In this document: positions 1 to 13,500 of the stretch, piece by piece | Position numbering within the stretch: position 1 is the first letter of the stretch | Layout: each line of letters starts with the position of its first letter | Source of the DNA: Paragorgia papillata | Lineage: Eukaryota; Cnidaria; Anthozoa; Scleralcyonacea; Coralliidae | Length of the DNA stretch: 64,000 bases | NCBI GenBank assembly: GCA_035771165.1 | Contig: JAWNZC010000446.1 | Coordinates: 1,426,001-1,490,000 of the forward strand | Reading direction: 5' to 3' | The notes under the pieces: generated by a model | Seen by the model: the letters and a program-made list of their open reading frames with translations, nothing else | Databases searched by the model: none | Told to the model about the DNA's origin: nothing | Program-made: the position numbers and the translations under genes

Positions 1-219
1 CGTTTCATTGCAATATTGCTAGTCATTGTTACTTACCAACATAGAGATCATATAAATACTAGAGGGGGCATCCTATCTTAATTTCAGCCAACCGCGGGTA
101 ACCCATTGAACGCCGCCATCTTGGATTTTTTTGGAGGCAAACATTAGGCGCGTTGGTTGGCACAGGACTGGGTCTAGTACATTTGCCAACCAATTGACTG
201 AAATATCATAGGTAATGGC

Positions 220-683
220 GGCTGCCATGTGGTTACCAAATTTTAGAATAACAGAATAACATATTTTGCTGTTTTTCCGTTTCCTTGCTTTGTTGTTGAG
301 ATATTTCAGTTTGTTTAATATACAAATTAAACATCTTGACGTCACATGTGCATATTAAGGACTTATTGGAAAAAGTTATAGATCGATGGGGGGCTATATT
401 AACAATAATCGATGCTATTATCAAACCAAAATAATTCGTAGGAAGCATGTGGGTGTGTTTCTCCCACAACAAGAGATTATGTTTGATAATAGCAAAGATA
501 TATTACCTTCTCCCGTAACTCATTATGCACGTGTGACGTCAAAATGTTTAATTTGTATATCAAACAACTTGAAATATCTCAATAACGAAGCGAGCAAACG
601 AAAAACTGCAAAATATGTTACTCAGTCATTTTAAGTGTTCTTTCAAAAAAGACCAACTTAATTTTTCGTTTCATATGCACTTT
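220..683. mobile_element. MITE of the TTAA-AGTGC family, probably 5'-truncated
   Basis: Inverted arms (about 255-345 and 540-650) include CGTTTCCTTGCTTTG and TTGATATACAAATTAAACAT. The right end ATGCACTTTAA matches the end of the 32612-33071 element; the left end is not recognisable. Confidence 0.6.
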
Positions 684-765
684 AAACATATCATCATCAT
701 CATCATGACACTTTTACACGAAAACCACGCATCTCAAGACGGCGTGGAAGTGATTAGTATAGGTT

Positions 766-882
766 AGTGACCGAAACCGAGGTCACTACGCTGGTTATTA
801 ACCCCGAGGGCCGCAGGCCCGAGGGTAATAACCAGCGTAGTGGCCGAGGTTAAGGTCACTAACCGACTTAGTTTATTCATGA
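766..882. repeat. Foldback of about 117 bp
   Basis: Arms TTAGTGACC...GCTGGTTATTA and its complement surround a GAGGGCC GCAGGCCC centre. No ORF. Confidence 0.75.
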
Positions 883-1413
883 CAGACGATATTTGTCGTT
901 ATTTAACAAAAAAATGGTATTCTAGACGTAGTTTTAAAGCGATATAGTAGGTCATTTAATAGGCAAGGTCAATAACCTATATATTAACCGCGGCACATCA
1001 AAGATAATTTATGCATGAATAAACTAATATATGACATTGATTAAAAGGGATGACTGTCTAAGGTATAAGGCTTTCAGTTGGGTTTAGGGCCTAAAATGTT
1101 TATTCATGCGAGACTAGGTCTGGTAAGATATTTTCAACTTATCCCAACCGAGCTAATACAATACCGGTCATTCAGGCCATAAGGATAAGTGACTCCAAAT
1201 TTTACCTCACTAAGATCATCCTCGCTCTAGCTTTAATAAACTCAAGTAAGTAATTTATCCAAACCGTAATTTTAATAGAAAATGTCCAATGATATCTAAC
1301 CTCACTCTATACGAGTCACTGTTACGACAGTACCTAAGATCGATTCATACAGATTTACTCTATCTACATTACACTCAATTCAATTCTGGTAAACATATAA
1401 GAGGATTTGAACC

Positions 1414-1505
1414 CTAAGCCAGGATTTTTATATGGGGTGCATGGTAGTGGGGGAGGAGAGCGGAGTCTGGGTACACAATTGGTGAACGGCATGGCATGCC
1501 TCTAC
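1414..1505 (-). CDS. Candidate terminal exon of ARM-ILEI gene
   Basis: The previous exon ends in phase 1 (TCATCAG|GTATAC at 1676), so one more exon is needed. A T-rich acceptor ending AATAG precedes 1505, and the frame runs 30 codons to TAG at 1416-1414. The encoded tail is proline- and histidine-rich with no recognisable domain. The phase fits, but a short exon in non-conserved sequence can fit by chance, and no clear poly(A) signal was seen close by. Confidence 0.4.
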
Positions 1506-4500
1506 CTATTTTTTCCCAAACAAGTTAAAAAATCTCCATAAAAAGTGATAGCATGACATTTTTTTTACTTAGTAAATGGTCCGTAAAATTCTAAGAAGTT
1601 CGGAAAATAAAAAAATCTAAGAAGTTCGGAAAATAAATGATGACAAAAAATAACAAAATAGAAAAAAATGTATACCTGATGAAAACGGGACCTTTTCCTC
1701 CACCTCATGAGGAATATTTCCTGATAAAAATGACAAATCGGAGTTGGCAGTCGCATTCATTTGGTTCTTGAGCTCCATTTTTTGTTCTTTCTCTGCTCGG
1801 ATTATTGCATCATTGATACAGAAGAGAAGACGAATGACCTCCTTAATGACACCATACTGCAAACATCTAGCAAAAAATATCCGTCTGAGCTTAGTAAACA
1901 TGTAATCAGAGAGCAAATCTCTTAGCATCAGTAAACATTATTAAAGCCTGGTTTCCATATAATCGCTACGATCGCCGCGATCGCTCAAAAATTAGCTCGA
2001 CGATCGCAACGATCAACAATCATGTCACTGTTTCCATATGATCGCTAAGGCAGCCATGGTTGATCGCGGCCATTGTTTTAATGGTCCGCTGGGATGCATA
2101 CTGATCGCCAAGATCGCTGAGATTGCAAAATAACCGTTTCCATATAAAACGCAACGATCGCCACGATCGCTGAGATAGAACATTTTCTAGCTCGGCGATC
2201 GCGATCGCAGCGATCGTTGCGTCAGAGGTTTCCATATGATCGCTACGATCGCCAAGTTCATTTTTGAGCGATCGTGGCGATCGTAGCGATTATATGGAAA
2301 CTAGGGTTTAACAATTATTCGCCGAAGGCGACGTGAATATCGGTGCATGATAATAACCGAGACGAAGTCGAGGTTATTATTCACCGATATTCACTGAGCC
2401 TGAGGCGAATAATTGTTTTAGTATAAATACACAATTTCGTACTTTTAGGAAGAACATTTTCTTTAAAATTGTTAATTTCCTCGTCTGTAGCATTGACAAA
2501 TTGGCTGGCGGCCATTTTGAATAAACGCTGTAGGTGATTATCGAGAATTAGTCCGAAGTAGTTCGACCAATCAGCGCGCGCGATTTTCTATAATCACCTG
2601 CGTATTTATACTAATATACAATAACGTTACTTCTGTGTGCATTCTCATTGGTTGTTGTCTGTGATCTTTTTGAGGACAGATGCAGAAATTAAGTCATTAT
2701 TAAACATGGTCTGATTTCTGTAAACCAATCACGGTCCTCACTGCAATATCACGAGCCAATAGCGTTGCTTGATTTGTATAGATCATGCATCACGTCAGCA
2801 GACGCGATTCATCATTTTCAATGCCCCAATAACTCCCCAAGAAAATTCAGTATATCTTTTGAAATGTAGTTTTTCTATTTTTTTATTGTATAAAACAAAT
2901 AAATTCCATTTTTCCACAAAATGGAATCTATCCCATGCCAGTTTAATATTAGACATTACGTTTTTGTTCTCAAACCAAGCCCCTTTATGAACAGCCAAGA
3001 AACAGGACGCTGAGTTGAATGACCAGATCCGACCTTGCAAAAAGACCGAGACGAGCAAAAAATTGCAAAATTAGGCACAATGTTTTGCTATAAAACAACT
3101 GAGTGAGCCTCATCTTGGAACTGAATCAATCGCGGCTAGACTTAACTCTTTCCCGTCACATGCAGGATTCTTTCTGTGGCGAAAAATCGTCCAACGTTAT
3201 CCAGAGTAAAATAGTCTAGCGTTAGCTGGGGTAAAATATAAATAATAAGTAATAGATAAAGCATGAGCAGCGATCTGTATCTGATTTACAAGGCGAGCTG
3301 CAAGCGAGCCCTAGTAAATCAGACACAGATCAGCTGCGAATCAAATGGACGCATGAATAGCCATGTTTTCAAACTATTTTGAGTTGGAGTGATTTTAGCT
3401 AGTATGTAAATTGAGGAAAAATTTTATGTAAATCTGGACGAATCTGTATGCGATTTACAGATATTCATTAAATATTAATTTCTCTTGAATGTTCTTCATG
3501 AATTTTTAATAAATTTGATAAGAGATTTTTTGTGGAATTGCCAAAAATAGAATACCATAGTCCCTTTTTAAGGAGTCTCCACTTGACAAGTAAAATCGTC
3601 TGGTGTTAGACAAAGTAAAATACTAAAGTCTGCTTCGTTCGAAAACCAACGATACGGCAGGCAAAGAGTTAATGCAATAACCGACAGTCATGTGAACGGC
3701 AAACCTGTTTGGGGTACAATTTGTGTAAATGTGCTGCGTATATGTGACTGGAAAAAGATGATAATAAAAAACACTATAAAATTATAAGATTTGCTTGTAT
3801 GTCCATCTTACCTTGCTACAGCACCCTCGGAAAGCACAAGTCCAGAGATGGTCTTCATCGCACCAATACAGTGTGCAACTAACATTGGGTTAGAGCGTAA
3901 ATCACTCAATGACCTTGATCCCGTGTTCCAGATCAGTTTCGCCATGTATTCAAGAAATCCCGCCTTTCTCAACATCACTGTAATCAAACGTCAATACAAT
4001 CGGGAAATCAGTTAACACGTAAAAACTGCACGTAATTCTCAGTTAATAAGTTAACAATAACAAGTCTTAACTTGTTAAAACCAGTTTGCATGAACTTCAG
4101 CGAAGAAAAAGTTTGTGTGCACGAATATCCACACATATTACTGAAACAGAAATCCAAATTAAATACACCTATACTCTACTTTAGTTTATGCTGTTTAGTT
4201 TTTCAAAATTACTGCATCCTGATTGGTCGAGAGGAGTGCAATTTTAATGTAATACAGTGCAAATTTCAATGAGTATTAAGCATTCTGATTGGCTAATAAA
4301 CAACTGGAAACTACCGGAAAGTCAACAAAATACCTAATATCATTAAAGTTCTTGCAAGAAGACTAGAAGTGGTGAGATGCATTTGACGTTTTAGTGAACG
4401 AAGCGAAGCATTGAAGCTTCGAGAAGTGGAGCAATGAGTGGTATGTAACTTCGTAGCTGGAAGAACACTTGTATAACATTTTCATGTTTTCGTGCAATTT

Positions 4501-7500
4501 TGAAAAAAAAACACGCACTCATGAGTTTTTCAGAAACCTCAAATAGCACTAGTCCTTCGGACTCGTGCAATATTGATAGTCTTTCACTCGTGCATGTTTT
4601 TTTCCTTTCCAAATTGCACGAAACCATACTATTACCTATACAAATACCACGTAACATGGAACAACAACGACAACGACAATACTAACCAATAATAAAAAAA
4701 ATATTATAATAATAACAGTAATAAGTCATGGCCAGATGCTCATAGTCATGGCCATGGTCATTGTATGGTCAGGTGGTTATAGTCAAAGTTTCAACGATCC
4801 TTAAAATTACCTTTGCGATGACTATCGTGTCTGGCCAATATCGTCAACAGCTCTAACTCAGACACTTTACTGATGTTGCTTTCAGGAGGAGTACTCATTA
4901 AAATGTCAAGAAGAGGTGCCATGATAAGAACCTCTACTTGTTCGTTAACGTAGTATCCTAAAGTACAAAAAATACAGACCAGGAAAATAGTTAGACACCG
5001 CGTATGCTTAACGCCATCATCAACCACTTCCTTTCCGCTCTTACACCGTATTTGTTTTCCCCATTTCTTTCTCTTCAGATTATTTTCATCCCTTGTATTA
5101 AATTACAAAAATAGACACGCAATGCATGCACGTGTCTACTGTCATTAACACTTTCGCCTGGCGTTAGCCAGAATAAACCTTAAAGACTCGTCGTCAGGCT
5201 TCAAAGTGTTAAAGAGATAGATTCCAACACTTTGAGGCCTGGACCTCTCCCTGTGCTGAATAAAATCATCTGGCGTTAGCCAGACTAAACCTTAAAGACT
5301 CATCGTCAGGCTTCAAAGTGTTAAAAGGATTTGGATTCTTATTACATAGAACGGTTAACAACTAGGAATAGTTAACAGTTAACAGATTTAACAGCTTCCA
5401 AAGTTACCCAACTTCCAGAGTTTACAGCTTACAGTATTGTATAGTGCCTTATAATAATAGTACCTTGAGGTATCTGTACTTTCAACTCAACAGCATCGTA
5501 TCCATGTTTGAATTCTACAGCACCTAAACTTTCTTGGCCATTAAATCTTCTCTGGCCAGAAAGTACCCACAGTTCTCCAGTGTTGTATTCATATCCAGTT
5601 AGACCTAACTCGGCAAGCGCACTTTTCGCGTCCTCTAAAAACAATAACAAATAAACAATCAATCAGTTAGACCACAAAAAGCACGCCCTGTTTCATTTTC
5701 GAATTAAGATATTGGACGTCGCAGGCAACCAAAACAACGCGTCCAATGTTCTTTCCAGGTCTCGGCGACCTATATGTAATATCGTCAAAACTAAAACGGG
5801 CTTCTTAAAATTAGACATCGCTTTCGGCCATGGAATAATCAAGCAATTCTGGTAAATAATGGAAAATACAAACAATACAGTACACGTATTCATTTGTGCT
5901 TATCTTAGATTTTAATCACTATACAGTAGCTGACGTTTGTAACAAACAAATTTAAAAAATTAGGCAAATTTTCCGCTAAGTTCCCTAAAACTCAAACATA
6001 TATTGATATAGCTATGCTGCAAATCGCAAAACAATGTAACTGCGACAAAAGCAGGAAGTTACTTATTAAATAACTGCATGTAAATGCCTTGGATGTCGTG
6101 TTGAAAAATGTGGGCTATTTATATCTATTTACTGTATAATCATGAGATCACCATCTAACCTAAAGACTTTCTAGGGTACCTGCAGGTTGGCCCCTGTTTT
6201 GTAAGTCAGTCCTGGACTCTAACGCAATGTGGTGCGTAGAATATAGGCACACGTCGAAACAGAGGACTGGAGGAGCTATAGTTGGATTTTCAAAATCAGT
6301 TGCTCAACGAACGTCTTCGCGCGTCCGTCAAAACCCCCAACTCTGTAACACACTGCCACATACCTGTCAGAAAAAAATTTGCCTCTCCTCTAACGACAGC
6401 GAACACTAAGGACATCACAGGTAAAGTCTTGATAAACTGCGTTAACTTAGATGATGCGCTGGCATCGTGGCCAGTATGAAATGCCTCTGTCTCGACCACG
6501 GTCAGTGTCATAGGGTCCACGACAATCACGTTTATTCCAAGTTTATTTGGCGAATAATCAATACCATTCACTATTGCACTACAAGAAGATTTGTATCCCG
6601 AAGATCTCAAGTGAACATGGAAGCAAGTATCTACGGAGAAAAGTTTATAAAAAAATAAATAAACAACCATTAGTTGTTTAGATTATATATTAGTTGTTTA
6701 ACAACTGTAATTCATAACTGAAGTGAAACGCTAGAAAAACAAGTTGTTTCCCGTGCACGCCACAGAATATAACCTTTATAACAGTCTTCATCGGACTCGA
6801 TGTGACTTCCATTATTACTCGGGCTACTGTGGTAGACCGAGTTTACAATCGCAGAATAATTACATTGGGACACAGCGTATGTCAGGTGACTTCTGAGTGC
6901 ACGCGATTTATCTTTAAAATATGCCCTCCCCTTCCCCCTCCGATCAAGGTTGCGACCAAAATGTTGTTTGCTAGGGCTCAGAAGTGTCCCCTGGAAATCA
7001 ACATTGATTGGTGGAGGAGCCTGGAGGGGTAAAACAACGTTATTTATCTCACGGTAGTAAAAGAAGAAAGAACGAAGCTAATTGATGCTTTAGTCCCAGT
7101 GAATTATTCTCGGATTGTAGGTTTCGCCTCCGTGCAATTATTGCATTAGCCCATCAGGCTTGGCGAAACTGATACGCACATGCCAAATGCTAATCTTCAT
7201 GCTTTCTTTCTTCGCTTTCCTGATGTCTGATCAAGTCTTTCTTGGACGTGTTCTGTGTGTTCACAGACAGTTATTGGACAGTTATTAATGTTGATATTAT
7301 ATACGCTTCCAATCGCACACGCCGTTGATAAAGTGAACTGTGAATGAAGCTGTGTTGATATTTTAATAATACCCGAAGACACTCGACATATGAACGCTGT
7401 ACATGTGTGGAACTGAATACGTTAAATACAGGCAATTGTGTTTTGTGTGTTGCAAATTGTTTTCTATCGGAGAATTGACTTAGATCTTAGCACTGCATGT

Positions 7501-10500
7501 GACAACTTGCGTACGCATGTGATTGCAGCTTCGATAACACTTCAGTACCTTTTAGTCTTTTACCTATAATAGCACTGTGATTTTGCAGTAGCCCGAGTGG
7601 ACGCCTGACCAGGCGTCTTGTTACAGAGAATTAAAAATGTTCTATTTCATTTTTAAGGATTTAGCTGCGACGCCACTACATAAGACATCATGATATTCAC
7701 GTGACGAAACGCTACTACCTAGTTACGCTTGTGCATATACGCGTGTAACCATGCATGCCGTTTAATTATATCAAAGTTTTGCATGACCCCCCCCCCCCCC
7801 CCGATGACCCCCCTTGAACGGGAATGTTCACATAGAGGTAGACAAAATTCTAGCCATAGTTATCTTGGTCTATTGTGAACGGTTTACTATTCAAACATGG
7901 AAATGCTCTCGCATTAACATATCTTGGGGGATAAAGATAACCCTGCCCCCCGAGACAACTGACCTGATGTGAACAAGTTCTTACCTATAAAACCCAGCAT
8001 TATTAAAGTTTTGGCGGCTTGCATGGCAATCTGTGGTTCATCCGTGTCACTAACAGCAAGATCAATAAGAATCCTGATACCACCTTCTTTCACAATCTCT
8101 TCCTTGAGCACGTCAGCAGACATTGATAAATTAAGAAGCAGAGACGTCGACCAGAATTTCACGTCCACATCATCCATCATTGCAAAAACAAGCACCGCTT
8201 TCAACGCACCTGCCTTCACCACCTCATATTGAATATTCTCTGCAGAAAACACAAGTTACTGTAGTTTAAATAAAACACATTAAATTTCAAATTTGTGATA
8301 TAAAGACTCAAGAGAGTCATCTTGAGGTCATTTTGACTATTGCAATGCTAATATTATTGCAAAATACTATATTGCAGTACCATTGTAATAGTTGTAATAC
8401 TATTGACATTGCGATAGTTGAGGTTTTATCATCGCCAACATTGCTAGAAATATGTACTTCGCATACAACACATTCCCCAATACGACTTAATTTGTTCTTT
8501 CCATTGTGAATGTTACACAGGTATTCAGAATACTAAAAAGTTAAAAAACCAGTTGTGTTTGTTCTATTCTATGACTAATAATATACATGAAAAAAGTTCT
8601 CAATTTTGATTGGCTAAGAGCAGTGCAGTTTTAAGGAAATACAGTGCAGAAAAAGGAAATGCAGTGCAAATTTTTGAAGCGAATAAGCCAATCAAAAACA
8701 AGAAAAACTGAAAAGAGCCAATCACGTTCTACAACGGATTTTGACGGATGGCATTTTCCAACCTCGTGCCCAGGCTCTTTCTGCACATACAGTAATAAAC
8801 AAATATGGCGGCCAAGATTTGAAACGGAGAAGAACAATTCGTTAAAAATTTGAAGCTAATTATTCCTTATTATTGTCAAGTAAAGTACCTGCAAGAAAAC
8901 TAGAGGATTCTTAGTGCTTTTACTAAACTTTCTTGAGCAGTGGTAGAAGAATCAAAGCCTTTTTAAACAACCAAATATACGAGGAGTGGACACTGGTGAA
9001 AGGGAAGTGTAATGTATAAAGTACAGTTCTTGGACATTCTTTCATGTATATTTTTAATAAGTAATAGCATGGTTTTTCGTGCAATTTGAAAAAACATGCA
9101 CTTGTGAGTTTTTCAAAGACGTCAAATAGCACTCGTCCTTCGGACTCGTGCAATTTTGATAATCTTTGAAAAACTCACTCGTGCATGGCTGAATGCTTTT
9201 TCCAAATTGCACTCAAAACCATGCTATTACCTAAGTATACAAATATTAAATACATTCCAGGTAAAACTTTTACGGTATATGCCGACTCGATGTATTCTTA
9301 CACTCTTATTGCTTACACAATACTATGAAGTGGTCGACTTGTGGCAAGTCTATCTAAACGTATACAAATCTATACGTACCAAGAGAGCAGAAAAAGCCCA
9401 ACGTCTCAGCAATATAGCGACAAGTTGTGTTCGCATCTTGTGCACTGGCATTTTTTGTAGAAAGTTCTACCAAAGCTTCAATCACACCTTTCGCATGTTG
9501 TAATAAAAGTTCAATGGCTTCAACACCTAAAATGGACAATATCAAGATATTAGCGAGCTAGGACGACAACGGCAATGTAAAGTTCAGTATCTAGCAGAAA
9601 CCACGAATCATTTACGTAGTATTGAATACTTAAAGTATCTTTTTCGACAATGGACATCCAAAAGCTTTAGATCTAGAGTTCTAAAAGGATTTTGTCGCAT
9701 AGTTTAAAATCATACACAACTATATAACAGGTTTTGCCGTTTCACGTCGTCGTGAAAACGTGAAAATGATCTGAATAACGTTGTATGTAGAACGGAGGAG
9801 GCGTTAGGATTAGTCTTGGGACTATAAAAATTATTCATTTTCTTTGTTGTATGAAAAAAATTCTATTGTTAAGGACGTTCTCCTTGACGTTCGCGTTGTA
9901 ATGTACTGTATAGTTAAAACAAAATAAATAGGATTCAGCCAGTCTATTTGAGTCATATTATAAACTACCAGTTAGCGAATCCGGTACCCTATAGTCAATA
10001 AATAAAACGACGACAACCACAACAAAATCAAACAACAATATTGCGCACAGTACATACACAACATATTATTCTAAATAGAACCTACTGTAGGCTTGAAGTC
10101 TCCCAGCACAATAACTACGGAAAAGCCTAGTAGTATCTATGCAGTACAAACCTGTCTTCGCTATGTCGTGAATAAGAAACAGTGACCACGAAACCAAATC
10201 TTCATCACCTGAAGCAAGACATATGGGGAGCCTAGACAGTAATTGTTTGTAATGAATTACGGTCAATTTAAATTCTTCGGAACTTTCAGAGAGGTAACGT
10301 AATACTCTTAACACTAATCTCTGAAGAGCAGCTTCACTGGAAACAAGGACGCTGTATAAAGACTTTAACAGAATAGGAACACTGCATATTTCTTCCATGG
10401 CCACATTATTGATAGCAAATTCATGGATCAAGCCAACAGCCCAGTACACAAGTTCACGGTTATCTGAACAAAAAGAAAGAAAGAAAAAGAGAATGAAAAG

Positions 10501-13500
10501 GGTGTTAGTCTACTCACATAATTTGCACTTCCAGCTTAAAAGTAATGACACATACAAACATATACTGTACCCCGCAAGACAGATTACGCTACGCTGCCAG
10601 ACACACACCCTGCCAGACAGATTACGCTACCCAGCCAGACACACACCCTGCCAGACACATTACGCTACCCAGCCAGACACACACCCTGCCAGACAGATTA
10701 CGCTACCCAGCCAGACACACACCCTGCCAGACAAATTACGCTACCCAGCCAGACACACACCCTGCCAGACAGATTACGCTACCCAACCAGACACACACCC
10801 TGCTAGACACATTACGCTACCCAGCCAGACACACACCCTGCCAGCCAGATTACACTACCCAGCCAGACACACACCCTGCCAGACAGATTACACTACCCAG
10901 CCAGCCAGATTACGCTACTCTGCCAGACAGACTACATTACTCTGCCAGACAGATGACGCTACCCTGCCAGACAGATTACGCTACCCAGCGGAGCCAGACA
11001 CACACCCTGCCAGACACATTACGCTACCCAGCCAGACACACACCCTGCCAGACAGATTACACTACCCAGCCAAACACACACCCTGCCAGACAGACTATGC
11101 AACCCTGCCAGACAGATAACGCTAGACAGATTACACTACGCCACCAGACATAGACTACCCTGTCACACAGATTACGCTACCCTGCCAAAGAGATTATGCA
11201 ACTCTGCCAGCCAGATTATGTCTGCACTACCCATCCAGCCAGATTACACTACGCTGCCAGACAGATTACACTACCCTGCCAGGCAGATTACGCTACCCTG
11301 CCAGACAGATTATGCCCTGTGCTACCAGACAGCTTATGCTACACTGCCAGACAGATTACACTACGCTGCCACACTATCCGGCCAGACAGATTACGCTAGA
11401 CTGCCAGACAGACTCCGCTATGATGTCAGATAGATTTAATACGCTACGCTGCAAGACAGATACTGTAATTCCCAGTTCAATTCATTTATTTCACACTACT
11501 GTAAATAATAAATTGAATTGAAAAAAAATAAATTTGAAATTAAAAAATTGAAAATTAACTACCAGTACACTAGTACACTAAAAAAATGAATTGACTACAC
11601 TACACTGCCAGACAGATTGCGCTACACTACCAGAGAGATTACTCTGCACTGGACAGATTACACTACCCTGCCAAAGAGACTATGCCAGAGCAAAGTGAAA
11701 ATGTGGTGAACTGCCAAGGTTTTTGATAATGGAAAACTGACGTTTTTAGCAGAGCCCTTCATCAGAATGAAATGTTTTAATGTAGACTATGCAAGGCTGT
11801 ACATGTCTGTGAGACAATTACATTGATATATGCACAGTGCATGAATGATGTCACAAAGTTGGAAGAACCAATTAACTTGTCGACAATAAGGTTGGGGTAG
11901 GTGCCATAATAGCAAGCAAACAGCAATTTGTGTGCAAAATGAGCAACAGCAAATAAGTAGGTAACCCTGCAACCAAGCCACGGGTCAACCCCCGGCACCT
12001 GCCACACTGAATAAACAGTGGAAATTGCAACGATACTTACCAAATCAGGAAAAGAAAAACTCCAGGACAAAAGAAAAAACAAAAAAACAAACAAAAAAAA
12101 ACCCTACCTACCAGTAGTGGAGAGGTGGGTGGGAGAAAGCAACTCGACAAGGTGAAGGCAAAAATGCGAATGCAACTGAAGAGGGCAAATCATGTGACAT
12201 GACACTGCACCCCATCTGCGCATAAAGAGCAAGATGATGCCGCTGGCCAGTAACTAATCTCCTTGTTAACTTTGATTAATAATAATCACATTTAACAATC
12301 TTTTTTATTGTTCATGATAATATAAAAAATATTAATTTCGTTTTAATGCGGAAATAATTTGACAAGTACTGTAATCAATTAATTTTTCCTCTCTTCAAAA
12401 TCCTTGGCCACTTGACATTAAGCCCAACTTTTAGGAATTTGATTTTCAGGACATGTTGTATATATAAATTTAAACAAATACGGAAATACCAATAGATTCC
12501 ATATGCACAGATCGAAGACCAGTGTGTAGTTTTAGATGCTTTTTGTTTATAAAGTATGCTGCAACATCTCTGCAAATTATGCATTTCATTACAGTACAAA
12601 TGAATGGAAAAATAGAATCTACAGTAATCATTAAATGGGCTTTTAATGCCCTCTTCTATGTCAACTGAATAAATATGTGTACACTAAGGCCAGTTAAAAA
12701 ATAGTTCTGTTTTTCATCACCACCCACCCCTGAAAATTTGACCACCCTGAATTTCTTCTTTTTTTAATCATTGGTAATGTCAGAAGAAACTCAGAAACCG
12801 AACATTGGTGGCCATGGTTAGGAATTAAAGAGCGGTAAATTGTGTTTTTATAGCCAAACATGCCATTTGTTTTTTATGTAACCCAGATTTTTTATGTAAA
12901 TTTGATATGATGGCAAATCAAACTGGACAAGAGGCTTTGATTTTTTTTTTAAATTCCAATGCACAATAGCTCTTGACAATGTATGTTGTTTGTGTGATCG
13001 AAGTGTACTGAATGGAAAACAGCCTTTAACCCATTTTTTTCTAAAAGTGAAATAGGCTACTAACAAAAAATTTTTAAAAAAATTCACCCATCCAACCATT
13101 TTTTTCTAAAAAAGTGATGAAAAACAGAAATATTTTCTTAATTGGCCTAATAGTAAATACATGTACCATACCTGATTTCAAACAAGCTATAGCTGGTCGA
13201 ATACCACCAAATTTCCTGATTTCCTGTAGGACCTTTTCTTCATCATTAGCCATTAAGACATTAACTAGAGTAACCAGCACCTGATAAGCAAGTCTCAATC
13301 GAAGTGATTCACCTTGGTTTTTCACTATCAATTTTGATATAACCTCAACAACTTCCCAGTGATCCTTGAGCTTTTCACGAGTGCAGTCACATACTGCAAT
13401 CTGATGGATTAAATACAAACCCCATTTTTCAACTTCCCTGTCTTCAGTCCCTTTCATGATACCCAAAATGGTGGGAATAAAAGATGGGTTCTTATCGACC

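Noticed and set aside
6227..6658. Plus-strand ORFs of 60-65 codons
   Set aside because: They lie antisense to the ILEI exon, which has splice sites, phase and domain support.
10397..11153. Long plus-strand ORFs (240 and 202 codons) of repeating TLPDRLRYP-like units
   Set aside because: They are translations of a 38 bp minisatellite that happens to lack stops, inside an intron of the opposite-strand gene.
10568..11465. Regular repeats resembling a CRISPR array
   Set aside because: Units are contiguous without unique spacers and the genome is eukaryotic.
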